DNA of 64,000 nt, taken from AP-16 sp963755055 (GTDB taxonomy: Bacteria > Pseudomonadota > Alphaproteobacteria > Rhizobiales > Xanthobacteraceae). Location: the NCBI GenBank assembly GCA_963755055.1, contig CAVWIS010000048.1, forward strand, positions 1 through 64,000, written 5' to 3'. The translations under genes and the position numbers were made by a program. The notes beneath the pieces were generated by a model. The model was not told where the DNA came from, did not search any database, and was given only the letters and a program-made list of their open reading frames with translations. Below are positions 42,841-52,387 of the stretch, piece after piece (positions within the stretch are counted from its first letter, which is position 1; each line of letters begins with the position of its first letter).

Positions 42841-44445
42841 TCAGTCCAGGCTCACCAGGGTGAGGTCGACGAACCATGACTGCGCCGAGACGAAGCCGTG
42901 CACCGCCTTGCTCATCGCCCGCGGGTTGAGGTCGTGGACGATGAACAGCCACGGCGGATTGTCGACGATGCGCTCGTGGGCGGTGCGGAACGCGGCGTCG
43001 ATCATCGCCGGGTCGGTTGCCTCGGCGAGTTTTGCCAGCGCGGCGTCGAACTCGTCGTCCTTCCACTGCTCGAAGTTGAAGCCGTTCGGGGCGAAGTTGG
43101 CCGACGAGAAATAGCGCGCCATGACGCCGACGTCGGATGACGGCGAGGAGACATTGAGCGCCATGGTGCCGTGGAGCGCCGGGCTGTCGGGGGTCTGGCG
43201 CGCCGCGGTGAGCAGCACCTGCCATTCGACCACGTCGTAGTCGACCTGCACCCCGCAGGATTCCTTCAAATTCTCCTGCAGGAACTCGTTCATCGGCAGC
43301 GGCAGCATCTGCCCGGATCCCGAGGTCGAGATCATCACCTTGAAGGAAAGCGGCTTCTGCGGTCCGTAGCCGGCCGCGGCCAGCAGCGCCTTGCCCTTGG
43401 CGGGATCGAACGCGTAGCGGTTCGCCGGATTGCCAAAGCCGGGATCGCGGGGTTTGAGCCAGCCGACCGAAGGCTCCGCGGTGCCGTTGAGCAGCGACAC
43501 CAGCCCGGCGCGGTCGATGCAGTAGTTCAGCCCCTGGCGGACGCGGACGTCCTTGAGCGGACTGTTGGTGGCGCCGATGTTGAACAGCCAGGGCCAGACA
43601 TGCGGGTAGGAATTGGTGACGATATTGAATCCGGCGCCTTTGAGCGACGCGATGCCGTCGGGAGGCGGCACCTCGATCCAGTCGACCTGGCCGGACCGCA
43701 GCGCCGCCAGCCGGGAGTTGGCCTCGGGGATCGGCATCAGCCGCACCTGGTCGACCTTGGGCTTGCGCGGCGGGTCCCAATAGTCGGCGTTGCGGGAAAG
43801 CTCCACGGCCTGGCGCGGCACCACCTTGGTGATGCGGAACGGTCCGGTGCCGGCGGCCGGCAGGGTGGCGACCTTGCCCCAGTCGCGGCCCGCCTTCTCG
43901 AAGGAGGCGGGCGACGTCATCAGGAGGTAGACCGCCATGTAGGGAAAATAGGAAGCCGGCTGCTTGGTGGTGATCTCCACCGTCAGGTCGTCGACTTTCC
44001 GGTAGCTTCCCATCACAGGCACGCGGGCGCGAGAGATGCCGGAGGCCGGCGGCTCGAACTGCGGGCTGTCGGACTTGAAGTAGCGGTCGAGGTTCCAGAT
44101 CACCGCGTCGGCGTTGAAGTCGGTGCCGTCGTGAAACTTCACCCCGCGGCGGAGGTGAAAAATCCAGATCTTCTTGTCCTCGGCGTCCTGCTCGTAGCGC
44201 TCGGCGAGGCCGGGCCGGAGCGTCGCCAGCCGGTCGGAGCTTGTGAGATCCCACAGGACCAGCCCCTCGAAGATCGGATAGCCGAGAAAGCGCATGCCCT
44301 CAAAACCGTTGTTCGGCATGCCCGTGGTGGTCGGGATGTCGGACGCCGTCATGGCGATGCGGAGCGTCTGCTCGGCGGAGGCGGGCAGGGTCGCGGCAAG
44401 CGAACCCGCCAATGCCAATGCACATGCGAAACGAAGGGTCTTCAT
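42841..44445 (-). CDS. Peptide/nickel-type ABC transporter binding protein (SBP_bac_5)
   Basis: The 534-residue protein has a signal peptide (MKTLRFACALALAGSLAATL, cleavage after ASA). The SBP_bac_5 (DppA/OppA-like) fold follows, with IFHLRRGVKFHDGTDFNADA (about 105-125), ASYFPYMAVYLLMTSPASFE, VDWIEVPPPDGIASLKGAGF, INLKDVRVRQG-type PLKDVRVRQGLNYCIDRAGL, and a C-terminus ending VDLTLVSLD. It binds di- or oligopeptides, or other solutes, outside the inner membrane. The start at 44445 has GGGAG eight to ten bases upstream. No permease gene follows within the window, so the transporter is elsewhere or the protein is an orphan. The AbgB-like amidohydrolase lies divergently 540 bases away, hinting at peptide-like substrate use. 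Confidence 0.92.
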   Translation of the reverse strand: MKTLRFACALALAGSLAATLPASAEQTLRIAMTASDIPTTTGMPNNGFEGMRFLGYPIFEGLVLWDLTSSDRLATLRPGLAERYEQDAEDKKIWIFHLRRGVKFHDGTDFNADAVIWNLDRYFKSDSPQFEPPASGISRARVPVMGSYRKVDDLTVEITTKQPASYFPYMAVYLLMTSPASFEKAGRDWGKVATLPAAGTGPFRITKVVPRQAVELSRNADYWDPPRKPKVDQVRLMPIPEANSRLAALRSGQVDWIEVPPPDGIASLKGAGFNIVTNSYPHVWPWLFNIGATNSPLKDVRVRQGLNYCIDRAGLVSLLNGTAEPSVGWLKPRDPGFGNPANRYAFDPAKGKALLAAAGYGPQKPLSFKVMISTSGSGQMLPLPMNEFLQENLKESCGVQVDYDVVEWQVLLTAARQTPDSPALHGTMALNVSSPSSDVGVMARYFSSANFAPNGFNFEQWKDDEFDAALAKLAEATDPAMIDAAFRTAHERIVDNPPWLFIVHDLNPRAMSKAVHGFVSAQSWFVDLTLVSLD

Positions 44446-44987
44446 GGCTTCTCCCGCTGGCAGGGCCGAGTCACACCCGGCGATCGGCGGGGAATTCAGC
44501 AAGAATCAGGCCATCCATGACGGTTGCGTTGCATGTCGTCGACCGGGAGGCCTTGCGGGCTCCCATCAACTCCGAACGTCCGAAGTGGTCAGAATGCATG
44601 CCATTGCCCAGCGAATGGGCAGATGCCCCCTGGAACGTGCCATGCCGGAAGCGCGTCTCTCTGATCTGCCATCATTGCTGTGCCAGGAACGCTGACAAGG
44701 AGGCGCGAAATGCCAAAGGAGCCTGACCAGCCAGCCATCCGGTTCGACGGCCAGGTGGCGCGCACTGGACCGGCGCCGGCGGCATCGATCTCGGCACCAC
44801 TCCCGCCGATCCCGAGACGATTGCGGCGCGCTGGCAGGAGATCGGCGACGTAGCCGTGAGGGAGCCCTGATGAGCCGACCATCGGTTCAGCCGCATACCT
44901 CGCCGGATCCGGCCGGAGTGGTGGAACCCAGCCGATCGTGGCAACCTGCGGCCGGCGACTTGGAACAGGATTACGACAGAGGTCACG
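44446..44987. other. Divergent intergenic region with an SDR relic
   Basis: This 542-base stretch separates the divergent binding-protein and AbgB-like genes. It holds the SDR relic at 44710-44870 described separately. The rest contains no credible gene or clear repeat; promoters for both flanking genes are expected here. Confidence 0.4.
44710..44870 (+). pseudogene. SDR gene with internal deletion
   Basis: The frame begins with ATG at 44710 after a good GGAGGCG site and reads MPKEPDQPAIRFDGQVARTG, close to the start of short-chain dehydrogenases. The rest of the Rossmann domain is missing. A different frame then gives GGIDLGTTPADPETIAARWQ and EIGDVAVREP with a stop at 44870, which resembles an SDR C-terminus. 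The two ends joined with the middle deleted suggests a dead copy. Confidence in the family is moderate because only about 50 residues remain. Confidence 0.4.
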
Positions 44988-46407
44988 ATGGACAACAGCG
45001 AAGAGATCTGGCGGCTGGTCGACGCCAGGAAGGATCCGTTCGAGGCGCTGAGCGACCGCATCTGGGGGATGCCCGAGCTGCAATATGCCGAGCACCGCTC
45101 GGTGGCCGAGCACACGAAGGAGCTCGAGCGCGAAAATTTCCGCGTCACCAAAAACCTTGCCGACATCCCGACCGCCGTGATGGGCGAGGCGGGCGAGGGC
45201 GGTCCGGTGATCGCGTTCCTCGGCGAGTACGACGCGCTGCCGGGGTTGAGCCAGGAGGCGGGCGTCGCCGAGCCGCGTCCGCTTCCCGGCGACGGTTCCG
45301 GCCACGGCTGCGGCCACAATCTGCTCGGCTCGGCGGCGCTGCTGGCCGCAGCCGCCACCAAGGACTGGCTGGCGCGCAACAAGCTTCCCGGCCGGGTGCG
45401 CTACTACGGCTGCCCGGCCGAGGAGGGCGGGGCGGCAAAAGCCTTCATGGTGCGCGCCGGCGCGTTTGCCGACGTCGACATCGCCATCACCTGGCACCCG
45501 TCCGCCTTCTGCGAGGTGGCGGACGCGGTCTCGCTCGCCAATACCCGCATCGATTTTTCCTTCAAGGGCCGCGCCTCGCACGCCGCGGCCGCGCCGCATC
45601 TCGGCCGCAGCGCCCTCGACGCGGTGGAGCTGATGAATGTCGGCGTCAACTACATGCGCGAGCACATGCCGAGCGACGCGCGCATCCATTACGCGCTGCT
45701 CGATGCCGGCGGCATCGCCCCCAACGTGGTGCAGGCGACCGCGAAGGTGCGCTACCTGATCCGCGCCCGCGAGCTCCCCGAGCTCATGCGGCTGATCGCG
45801 CGGGTGAAGAAGGTCGCCGAGGGCGCGGCGCTCATGACCGAGACCACGGTCGCCATGAAGACGATCAGCGCGGTGTCGAACCTGCTCGGCAACCTGCCGC
45901 TCGAGCAGGCGATGCAGGACTGCTGGGAGCGCCTGGGGCCGCCGCCGTTCGACGACATGGACCGGGCGTTCGCCAGAAAAATCCAGGGCACGCTGTCGGA
46001 CGAGGACATTTCGACCGCGTGGCGCCGGGTCGGCGCCAGCCGGGACGACGCCCCGCTGTGCCGCCAGATCGTGCCGCTCGAACTCCAAGCGCAACCCGAT
46101 GGTCGGCTCGACCGATGTCGGCGATGTGAGCTGGGTGGTGCCGACCGTGCAGGCGCACTGCGCGACCTATGCGATCGGCACGCCCGGCCATTCCTGGCAG
46201 CTCACCGCCCAGGGCAAGACGCCGGCCGCCAAGAAGGGGATGGTCCATGTCGCCAAGGTGATGGCGGCGACCGCCGTCCAGGCCTTCGTCGATAACGAGC
46301 TGATCGCGCGCGCCAAAGGTGATCTTGCGGCGCGCACCAAGGAGCACCCCTACGTGTGCCCGCTGCCGCCCGACGTGGAGCCGCCGCTCGACATGGCGGC
46401 GGCGTAA
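44988..46407 (+). pseudogene. AbgB-like M20 amidohydrolase, one-base frameshift
   Basis: The gene encodes an M20 family metallopeptidase most similar to aminobenzoyl-glutamate hydrolase subunit B. Present are LGEYDALPGLSQEAGVAEPR, the metal-binding GSGHGCGHNLLGSAALLAAA (residues about 104-123), GCPAEEGGAAKAFMVRAGA and ASHAAAAPHLGRSALDAVEL. Near 46085 the frame shifts after IVPL; one base restores NSKRNPMVGSTDVGDVSWVV and VQAHCATYAIGTPGHSWQLT, with the proper end at 46407. Hydrolysis of p-aminobenzoyl-glutamate-like amides or peptides is the family role. The full length of about 473 residues is normal. Start at 44988 follows AGAGG. An error in sequence is likely, as the rest is well conserved. 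Confidence 0.88.
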
Positions 46408-46410
46408 AGT

Positions 46411-47607
46411 TCAGATCCGCTTTGGCCACAGCACCCCCTGATTGCCGGGCGGCACGCTGCCGATGCCCTTGTTGACGAATTTCTGCAGGCGTTTTCCCTC
46501 GTAGGTCTCGGTCGTGTACAGGTTGCCCTTGGAGTCGGTGGCGATGCTGTGCACGCCATAGAACTGGCCCGGCTGGCGGCCGCCGTCGCCGAACGCGGTT
46601 AGCTCCTCCAGCGATGCCCGCAGGATGATGCGCACTTTCTCGTTCTGGCCGTCGGCGAGAAAAATGTAGCGCTGCTCCGGGTCGCGCGAGAACGCCATGT
46701 CCCAGACCGAGCCCGCCGCCAGCGTGTTTTTGGCGTAGAAGGCTTCCTTCACGAAGGTGCCGTCGGGCTGGAACACCTGCATGCGGTCGTTGGCGCGGTC
46801 GCACACATAGACGAGGCCGTCATTGGTGCGCTCCACGCAGTGCACCGGGTTGCGGAACTGCTGGGCGACCGGGGCCTTCGGATCGTAGGGTCCCGGATTG
46901 GTGTCGTCCGGCCGGTGGCCGTAGGCGCCCCAGTAGCGCTTCATCTTGCCGGTATCGGCATCGAGCACGGCGACGCGCTTGTTGAGATAGCCGTCGGCGA
47001 TGTAGGCCTCGTTGGTCTTCGGATCGACCCAGATCTTTGCCACGCGGCCGAAATTGTCCGGATCGTTGCTGCCGGCGTTCTTGCCGAAATGGCCGACCTG
47101 GAGCAGGAATTTTCCGTCCTTGGTGAATTTCAACAGATGGGCGTCCTTCGGCCCGTTGCCGCCGATCCACACATTGCCCTTGTAGTCGACGTGAATGCCG
47201 TGGTTGGACTCCGGCCATTCGTAGCCCTCGCCCGGACCGCCCCACGAGCGCACCAGGTTGCCCGCCGGATCGAACACCAGGACCGGAGGCGCGGCGCGGC
47301 AGCATTCGGAGATCGGCGGGTTGACCTCGGCGCCCCGCTCGTTGACGTGCAGGGTGGCGGCGCCGCGATGGATGATCCACACGTAGTCCTGCTCGTCGAC
47401 CCACACGCCGATGGTCATGCCGAGCAGCCAGTTGTTGGGCAGCGGCTTCGGCCACAGAGGATCGACCTCGAAGGTCGGCGCCTGCACGCCTGCGCCCTGT
47501 GTCTCGGCGCGGTCGCGGAGCATCGACTGTCCGATGCCGAGCCCGATGATCGCCGCCGCCAGTACGCCCCCGAACACGAGCCTGCGCGGCCCCGCCAGAT
47601 CGATCAT
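46411..47607 (-). CDS. Exported NHL-repeat beta-propeller protein
   Basis: The 398-residue protein starts with an uncleaved or cleaved hydrophobic segment (LVFGGVLAAAIIGLGIGQSM). The rest is a six-bladed NHL propeller, with blades marked by NWLLGMTIGVWVDEQDYVWI, NHGIHVDYKGNVWIGGNGP, RVAKIWVDPKTNEAYIADGY, NPVHCVERTNDGLVYVCDRA and VHSIATDSKGNLYTTETYEG. Relatives include peptidyl-amidating lyase-like and 6-bladed carbohydrate-binding propellers. Enzymatic residues cannot be assigned. The start at 47607 was chosen at the ATG directly before the hydrophobic segment. It converges with the AbgB-like gene; 3 bases separate the stops. Confidence 0.85.
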   Translation of the reverse strand: MIDLAGPRRLVFGGVLAAAIIGLGIGQSMLRDRAETQGAGVQAPTFEVDPLWPKPLPNNWLLGMTIGVWVDEQDYVWIIHRGAATLHVNERGAEVNPPISECCRAAPPVLVFDPAGNLVRSWGGPGEGYEWPESNHGIHVDYKGNVWIGGNGPKDAHLLKFTKDGKFLLQVGHFGKNAGSNDPDNFGRVAKIWVDPKTNEAYIADGYLNKRVAVLDADTGKMKRYWGAYGHRPDDTNPGPYDPKAPVAQQFRNPVHCVERTNDGLVYVCDRANDRMQVFQPDGTFVKEAFYAKNTLAAGSVWDMAFSRDPEQRYIFLADGQNEKVRIILRASLEELTAFGDGGRQPGQFYGVHSIATDSKGNLYTTETYEGKRLQKFVNKGIGSVPPGNQGVLWPKRI

Positions 47608-47733
47608 CGCGTCCCCCCGATTTCCATTCCCGCCCGGTTTCATCCGGCCGTCTTGGCCGATCATACGGGGACCGGATTTGCCTTGTCAGGGCACGCGAAA
47701 TATCCCTAACGTGCCGGGGCCGGGAACAAATCC

Positions 47734-49083
47734 GTGACTTGTCATAGGCTTGCGGGAACACTGAGGGCCGTCGCCGCCGCGCTCGCCGCAATGCTGGCAT
47801 GCGCGGTCGCGTCCGGCGCCGGCGCGCACGACGTCCCCGCCGACGTCAAGCTCAACGTGTTCTTCCGGCCAACCGGCGACCGGCTCGAGCTTCTGATCCG
47901 GGTGCCGCTCGCCGCCATGCGCGAGGTGGATTTTCCCACCCGCGGTCCGGGCTATCTCGACGTCTCTCGCGTCGAGCCGGCGTTGCGCTACGTCACCCAG
48001 GTCTGGCTCACCGACAACATCGAGATCCACGAGAACGGGACGCCGTTTCCTGCACCGCGCGTCGCGCGGGCGCGGGTATCTCTGCCGTCGGACCGCTCGT
48101 TCGCCTCCTACGAGACGGCGCGAAAGCATCTGGACGGTCCGCCGCTCGCCGACGATCTCGATCTCTACTGGAACCAGCTTCTGCTCGACGTGCTGCTCGA
48201 ATATCCGATCCGCTCCGAGCGCTCGCAGTTCGCCATCCATCCCCGGTTCGACCGGCTGGGCCTGAAAGTGTCGACGGCGCTGCGCTTTCTCACCCCCGAC
48301 GGCGCCACCCGGGCGTTCGAATTTCTCGGCGATCCCGGGCTCGTCCAGCTCGATCCGAGCTGGCGGCAGGCGGCGCAGACCTTCGTCGTGCTGGGCTTTT
48401 GGCACATCCTCGGCGGGATCGATCACCTGTTGTTCCTGTTCTGCCTGGTGATTCCTTTTCGCCAATGGCGGCCGCTGGTCGTCATCGTTACCGCGTTCAC
48501 CGTCGCGCATTCCATATCGCTGATCGCCTCGGCGTTCGGCTTCGTGCCCGACGGCCTGTGGTTCCCGCCGCTGGTGGAGACGCTGATCGCGGTGACCATC
48601 CTTTACGTTTCGCTGGAAAACATCGTCGGCGGCAATATCGGGCGGCGCTGGATCGTCACGTTCTGGTTCGGGCTGGTGCACGGCTTCGGTTTCTCTTTCG
48701 CCTTGCGCGAATCGCTGCAGTTCGCCGGCGACCATCTCCTGACCTCGCTCGTCGCCTTCAATGTCGGGGTCGAGATCGGCCAGCTCGCGGTGCTCATGGT
48801 GCTGATCCCGGCGCTCGCGCTGCTGTTCCGCCACGCGCTCGACGAGCGCCTCGGCATCATCATCCTCTCGGCGCTCGCGGCGCACACGGCCTGGCACTGG
48901 ATGATCGAGCGGGGAGGGGAGCTGGGAAAATTCCCGCTGCCGAAGCTCGACGCGGCATTCGTCGCCGGCGCGATGCGCGGCCTGATGGCCGTGATGATCC
49001 TCACCGCCGTCCTGTGGCTCGCCAGCGGCCTGCTCAGGCGCTGGACGAGCGGGGACGAGATCCACCGCACGCGAGCCCAGTGA
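47734..49083 (+). CDS. HupE/UreJ-2 family membrane protein
   Basis: The 449-residue protein has a signal sequence (residues about 9-30, ending VASGAGAH). A periplasmic beta-rich domain of about 190 residues follows (HDVPADVKLNVFFRPTGDRL). Seven or so transmembrane helices then span about 225-440, beginning VVLGFWHILGGIDHLLFLFC. The His-rich helix starts (GFWHILGGIDH, FGLVHGFGFSFAL, TVAHSISLIAS) identify the HupE/UreJ_2 family. Small HupE/UreJ proteins take up nickel or cobalt, but this larger family has unproven function, perhaps metal transport. The GTG start at 47734 is weakly supported. It is 12 bases upstream of the lyase gene, probably in one transcript. Confidence 0.87.
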   Translation: MTCHRLAGTLRAVAAALAAMLACAVASGAGAHDVPADVKLNVFFRPTGDRLELLIRVPLAAMREVDFPTRGPGYLDVSRVEPALRYVTQVWLTDNIEIHENGTPFPAPRVARARVSLPSDRSFASYETARKHLDGPPLADDLDLYWNQLLLDVLLEYPIRSERSQFAIHPRFDRLGLKVSTALRFLTPDGATRAFEFLGDPGLVQLDPSWRQAAQTFVVLGFWHILGGIDHLLFLFCLVIPFRQWRPLVVIVTAFTVAHSISLIASAFGFVPDGLWFPPLVETLIAVTILYVSLENIVGGNIGRRWIVTFWFGLVHGFGFSFALRESLQFAGDHLLTSLVAFNVGVEIGQLAVLMVLIPALALLFRHALDERLGIIILSALAAHTAWHWMIERGGELGKFPLPKLDAAFVAGAMRGLMAVMILTAVLWLASGLLRRWTSGDEIHRTRAQ

Positions 49084-49095
49084 CGCGAGATAGTC

Positions 49096-50460
49096 ATGCC
49101 GTCAAACGTCTTCGACGCCACGCTGCTCAAGCATCTGTGGGGCACCGATGAGCTCCGCGCGATCTTCGACGACGTGAACCGCGTGCAGAAGTGGTACGAC
49201 TACGAGGCAGCGCTGGCGCTCGCCCAGGCCGAGCTCGGCATCATCCCGGCCGCGGCGGCGGCGGAGATCGCCGGCAGGGCCAGGGTCGAGAACGTCGACC
49301 TCGAGGCGATCGCCGAGGATATCCGGCGCACCAAGCATCCATTGGTGCCGGCGCTGCGCGCCCTGCAGGCCGCGTGCGCGGACGGCCATGGCGAATATCT
49401 GCATTTCGGCCCGACCACCCAGGACGTGCTCGACACCGGCGTCATGCTGCAGATCGGCGAGGCGCATCGGATCTTCCTGCGCGACCTCAAGACGATCGGC
49501 CGCGAGCTCTATCGGCTGGCCGAGGTCCATCGCGACACGCCGATGGCGGGGCGCACCCATGCGGTGCAGGCGCTGCCGATCACCTTCGGGCACAAATGCG
49601 CGATCTGGCTCGCCGAGACCGCGCGCAACTTCGAGCGCCTCACGGGGCTCGAGGGCCGCACCTTCGTCGGCAGCCTGGTCGGCGCGGTCGGTACCCAGGC
49701 GTCGTTCGGCGCGCAAGCCTTCGCGCTCGAGGAGAACCTCATGAGGCGGCTCGGCCTCGGGGTGGCAGAAATCTCCTGGCAGCCGGCGCGCGACCGGCTG
49801 GTCGAATATGTCGGCGTGCTCGGCCTGGTCGGCGGCAGCCTGGCGCGGATCGCCAACGAGATCCTCAACCTGGCACGCACCGAGATCGACGAGCTTGGCG
49901 AGCCCTTCAACGAGGGCAAGGTCGGCTCCTCGACCATGCCGCACAAGCGCAATCCCACCGTGGTGGAGAACGTGCTGACCGTGAGCCGGGCGCTGCGCTA
50001 CACGGTGGCGCTGATGCACGAGGCGCTGGTCCATGAGCACGAGCGCGACGGCGCTGCCTGGAAGACGGAATGGAAGGCGCTGCCGGAGGCCTGCCTGATG
50101 ACCGGCGCCATCCTGGCGCAGATGAAATTCGTGCTCGGCGGGCTCGAGGTCCACGCCGAGAAGATGCGGCACAATCTCGACGCGCTCGGCGGTTTTCTGA
50201 TGTCGGAGCGTGTGATGTTCGCGCTCGCCGGCAAGCTCGGCAAGCAGAGCGCGCACGAGGCGGTCTACCAGGCGGCGATGGCAGGCTTTGCCCGCAACAT
50301 CACCTTCGAGCAGGCGCTGGCCGAGAATGGGGAGGTGACCGCGGCGCTGGGCAGCAACGAGCTCGGCGTCCTGCTCGACCCGACCACCTATGTGGGGCTC
50401 GCCCCGCAGATCGTCGATCTCGTGCTCGCGCGGACGCGCGCCAGCGGCTGGATCGAGTGA
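49096..50460 (+). CDS. Adenylosuccinate lyase / fumarase family enzyme
   Basis: This 454-residue protein belongs to the class II fumarase/aspartase superfamily. The signature GSSTMPHKRNPTVVENVLTV lies near residue 275, with the active-site HFGPTTQDVLDTG near 98, AGRTHAVQALPITFGHK near 150, and NLDALGGFLMSERVMFALAG near the C-terminus. These lyases release fumarate from substrates such as adenylosuccinate, or eliminate from carboxymuconate. The sequence fits the branch annotated as adenylosuccinate lyase family rather than typical PurB; the substrate is unresolved. Core purB is expected elsewhere. It follows the HupE-like gene by 12 bases and ends 20 bases before the convergent barrel gene. 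Confidence 0.88.
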   Translation: MPSNVFDATLLKHLWGTDELRAIFDDVNRVQKWYDYEAALALAQAELGIIPAAAAAEIAGRARVENVDLEAIAEDIRRTKHPLVPALRALQAACADGHGEYLHFGPTTQDVLDTGVMLQIGEAHRIFLRDLKTIGRELYRLAEVHRDTPMAGRTHAVQALPITFGHKCAIWLAETARNFERLTGLEGRTFVGSLVGAVGTQASFGAQAFALEENLMRRLGLGVAEISWQPARDRLVEYVGVLGLVGGSLARIANEILNLARTEIDELGEPFNEGKVGSSTMPHKRNPTVVENVLTVSRALRYTVALMHEALVHEHERDGAAWKTEWKALPEACLMTGAILAQMKFVLGGLEVHAEKMRHNLDALGGFLMSERVMFALAGKLGKQSAHEAVYQAAMAGFARNITFEQALAENGEVTAALGSNELGVLLDPTTYVGLAPQIVDLVLARTRASGWIE

Positions 50461-50479
50461 TGCCTCGTCAGCTCCAGGT

Positions 50480-52082
50480 TCACGGGCTGCCGAACGCGTA
50501 GGCGAGACCGACCAGGGCGGTATGGGTCTTCAGCCTGATGTCGGCGGTCACCAAGTCCAACGTATTGGTGAAGAACGTCTGCGTCACGGTCCCGTAGTCG
50601 GCGTAGCGATATTCGGCGCGCGCACGCCAGTTGGCGCCGAATGCCGCCTCGACGCCGGCGCCTGCGGTCCATCCGAGCTTGGTCCAGCTGTCCAAACTCG
50701 GAGCGATTGGCAATGCACCATGGACCCGCGACCGAGCAGTTGGTGGTGGCGGTGATGCGCGTCAGCGCCGTTCCAGCTGTCCCGTAGACCAGCACGTTCG
50801 GCGTCACCAGATAGCCGACGCGGGTGAGCGAGGCAGAATCCCAGCCCTGCTTGACCGTCGTGCTGTCGAGGCCGACGCCCGCGACGATGCCGCGGACCGG
50901 GCCGAAGGTTCCCGGAATGCCCGCAACGGTCTTGGTGCTGTTGCCCCAGGCGATGTCGCTTTCCGTGCCGATCACCCAGTGCGGCGACACCTGCCACAGG
51001 TAGCCGACATAGCCGCCGAACCGGAAGGTCGAGCTGTCGAACGATGTGGCGGCCGTGGTGGGATCGGGCGCGGTCGTTCCGCCGATGCCGCCGCTGTCAT
51101 TGATGCCGGTGGTCGTCCAGTCGGTCTTCGACCAGCGTCCGCCGGCGGAGACGCCCGCATAGCCGCCGGTCCACGACAAGACCGCCGCCGCAGGCGCCGC
51201 CTTGTAGATCGCGGCCGGCGCGACCGCCGGACCGTCGAGCGAGGTCGCGACGGTCTCGAACAGCGACCGGTCGAACTTGTAGGCGAGGCCGATGAGCGCG
51301 GTGTGGGTGCGCACCCTGAGGTCATAGGAGACCGAGTTGATCGTGTTGGGATAGACCGTGTTGGTGATCGTTCCGAAGTCGGAGTAGCGGTATTCCGCGC
51401 GGCCGAGCCAGTTGCCCCACAGTCTTGCCTCGACGCCGCCGCCGACCGTCCAGCCGATCTTGGTCCAGCTGTCTTCCTGCGACCGATTGGCGACGCACCA
51501 CGGACCGGCCACCGAGCAGCTTGCCGTGGTGGTGATGCTCTGCGTCGCCAAGCCGCCGGTCGCGTAGACGAGGACGTTGGGCGTCACCAGATAGCCGGCG
51601 CGCACCCGGCTGGTGCCGTCCCAGCCTTCCCTGACGCGCGTGGAATCGAGCACCGAGGCGCCGATGCCGCCGAAGGTCGTTCCGTAGGTGCCGGGGATGC
51701 CGGTGATGGTCTTGCTGTTGTTGCCCCAGGCGAGGTCGCTCTCGAAACCGACCACGAAGGACGATCCGAGCTGCCAGTTGTAGCCGTAGAAGATGCCGGC
51801 GCGCACGGTCGAGGCATTGAACGACGCGGCGGCCGTCGACGGATCCGGACCCATCAAGTCCGGCCCGAGCCCGAACGGGAAGGCGATGCCCGTCGTGTTC
51901 CAGCCGGAATCCGCCCAGCGCCCTCCGAGCGACGCACCGATATAGGCGCCGGTCCAGGTCCAGAGCGGCACCGCGACCGCCGGGGCTTTCACCAGGGGAG
52001 CCGGCAAATCGGCCGCGCGGGCCGCGTGTCCGACACCGACGACCAGACCGGCGACAAGGAGTTTCGACACGATACGGCGCAT
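50480..52082 (-). pseudogene. Tandem-duplicated Omp25-like outer-membrane barrel, frameshifted
   Basis: The gene has a signal peptide (KLLVAGLVVGVGHAARAADL) and two consecutive copies of an OmpA/Omp25-like beta-barrel of about 240 residues each. Both copies begin with W-T-G-[AG]-Y-[AI]-G-[AV]-S-[AL]-G-G-R-W. Both contain GYLVTPNVLVYATGG or GYLVTPNVLVYGTAG, CSVAGPWCVANRS or CSVAGPWCIANRS, and the closing RAEYRYSDFGT or RAEYRYADYGT then THTALIGLAYKF or THTALVGLAYAF. The family normally has one barrel. One base error near 50700 breaks the second copy; correcting it gives SWTKLGWTAGAGVEAAFGAN. The start at 52082 has GAGG seven bases upstream. It is an outer-membrane structural or adhesion protein. 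Confidence 0.87.
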
Positions 52083-52387
52083 GCTGACCTCAACGGGCTT
52101 CGGTCCGGGGCAAATCACTTTCCGGACTGTTCATGAATAGATCGAAAACGGGCGCTCCCGTCGAGACTTGGCGTGGGTTTCACGATACGGATTCTCCCAA
52201 GTGTGTCGGGGCGGCAACACCAGACTGCTCCGGCGTGGCCGGTCACGTCGGCGCCCGACCGCGCGGCGCCGACGCGACGCCGTAACGCTTTGCCTTGTCG
52301 GCGCCACATCGCTATTTTACGGCCTTCGAGGACGACCCGCGGCTGTGCCGCGGGCGATCGCCGATGTGCCGGTGCCGGGGGGAGTCT
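52083..52387. other. Divergent intergenic region
   Basis: No gene seen. A perfect hairpin (cccgcggc 52336-52343 / gccgcggg 52347-52354) lies just before the TPR gene. Promoters for the barrel protein (minus) and the TPR gene (plus) should lie here; no clear -35/-10 pair can be named with confidence. Confidence 0.35.

Noticed and set aside
49096..50460. Core purB
   Set aside because: The sequence has the family signature but fits a divergent lyase branch. The locus has no purine context, so no gene symbol was given.
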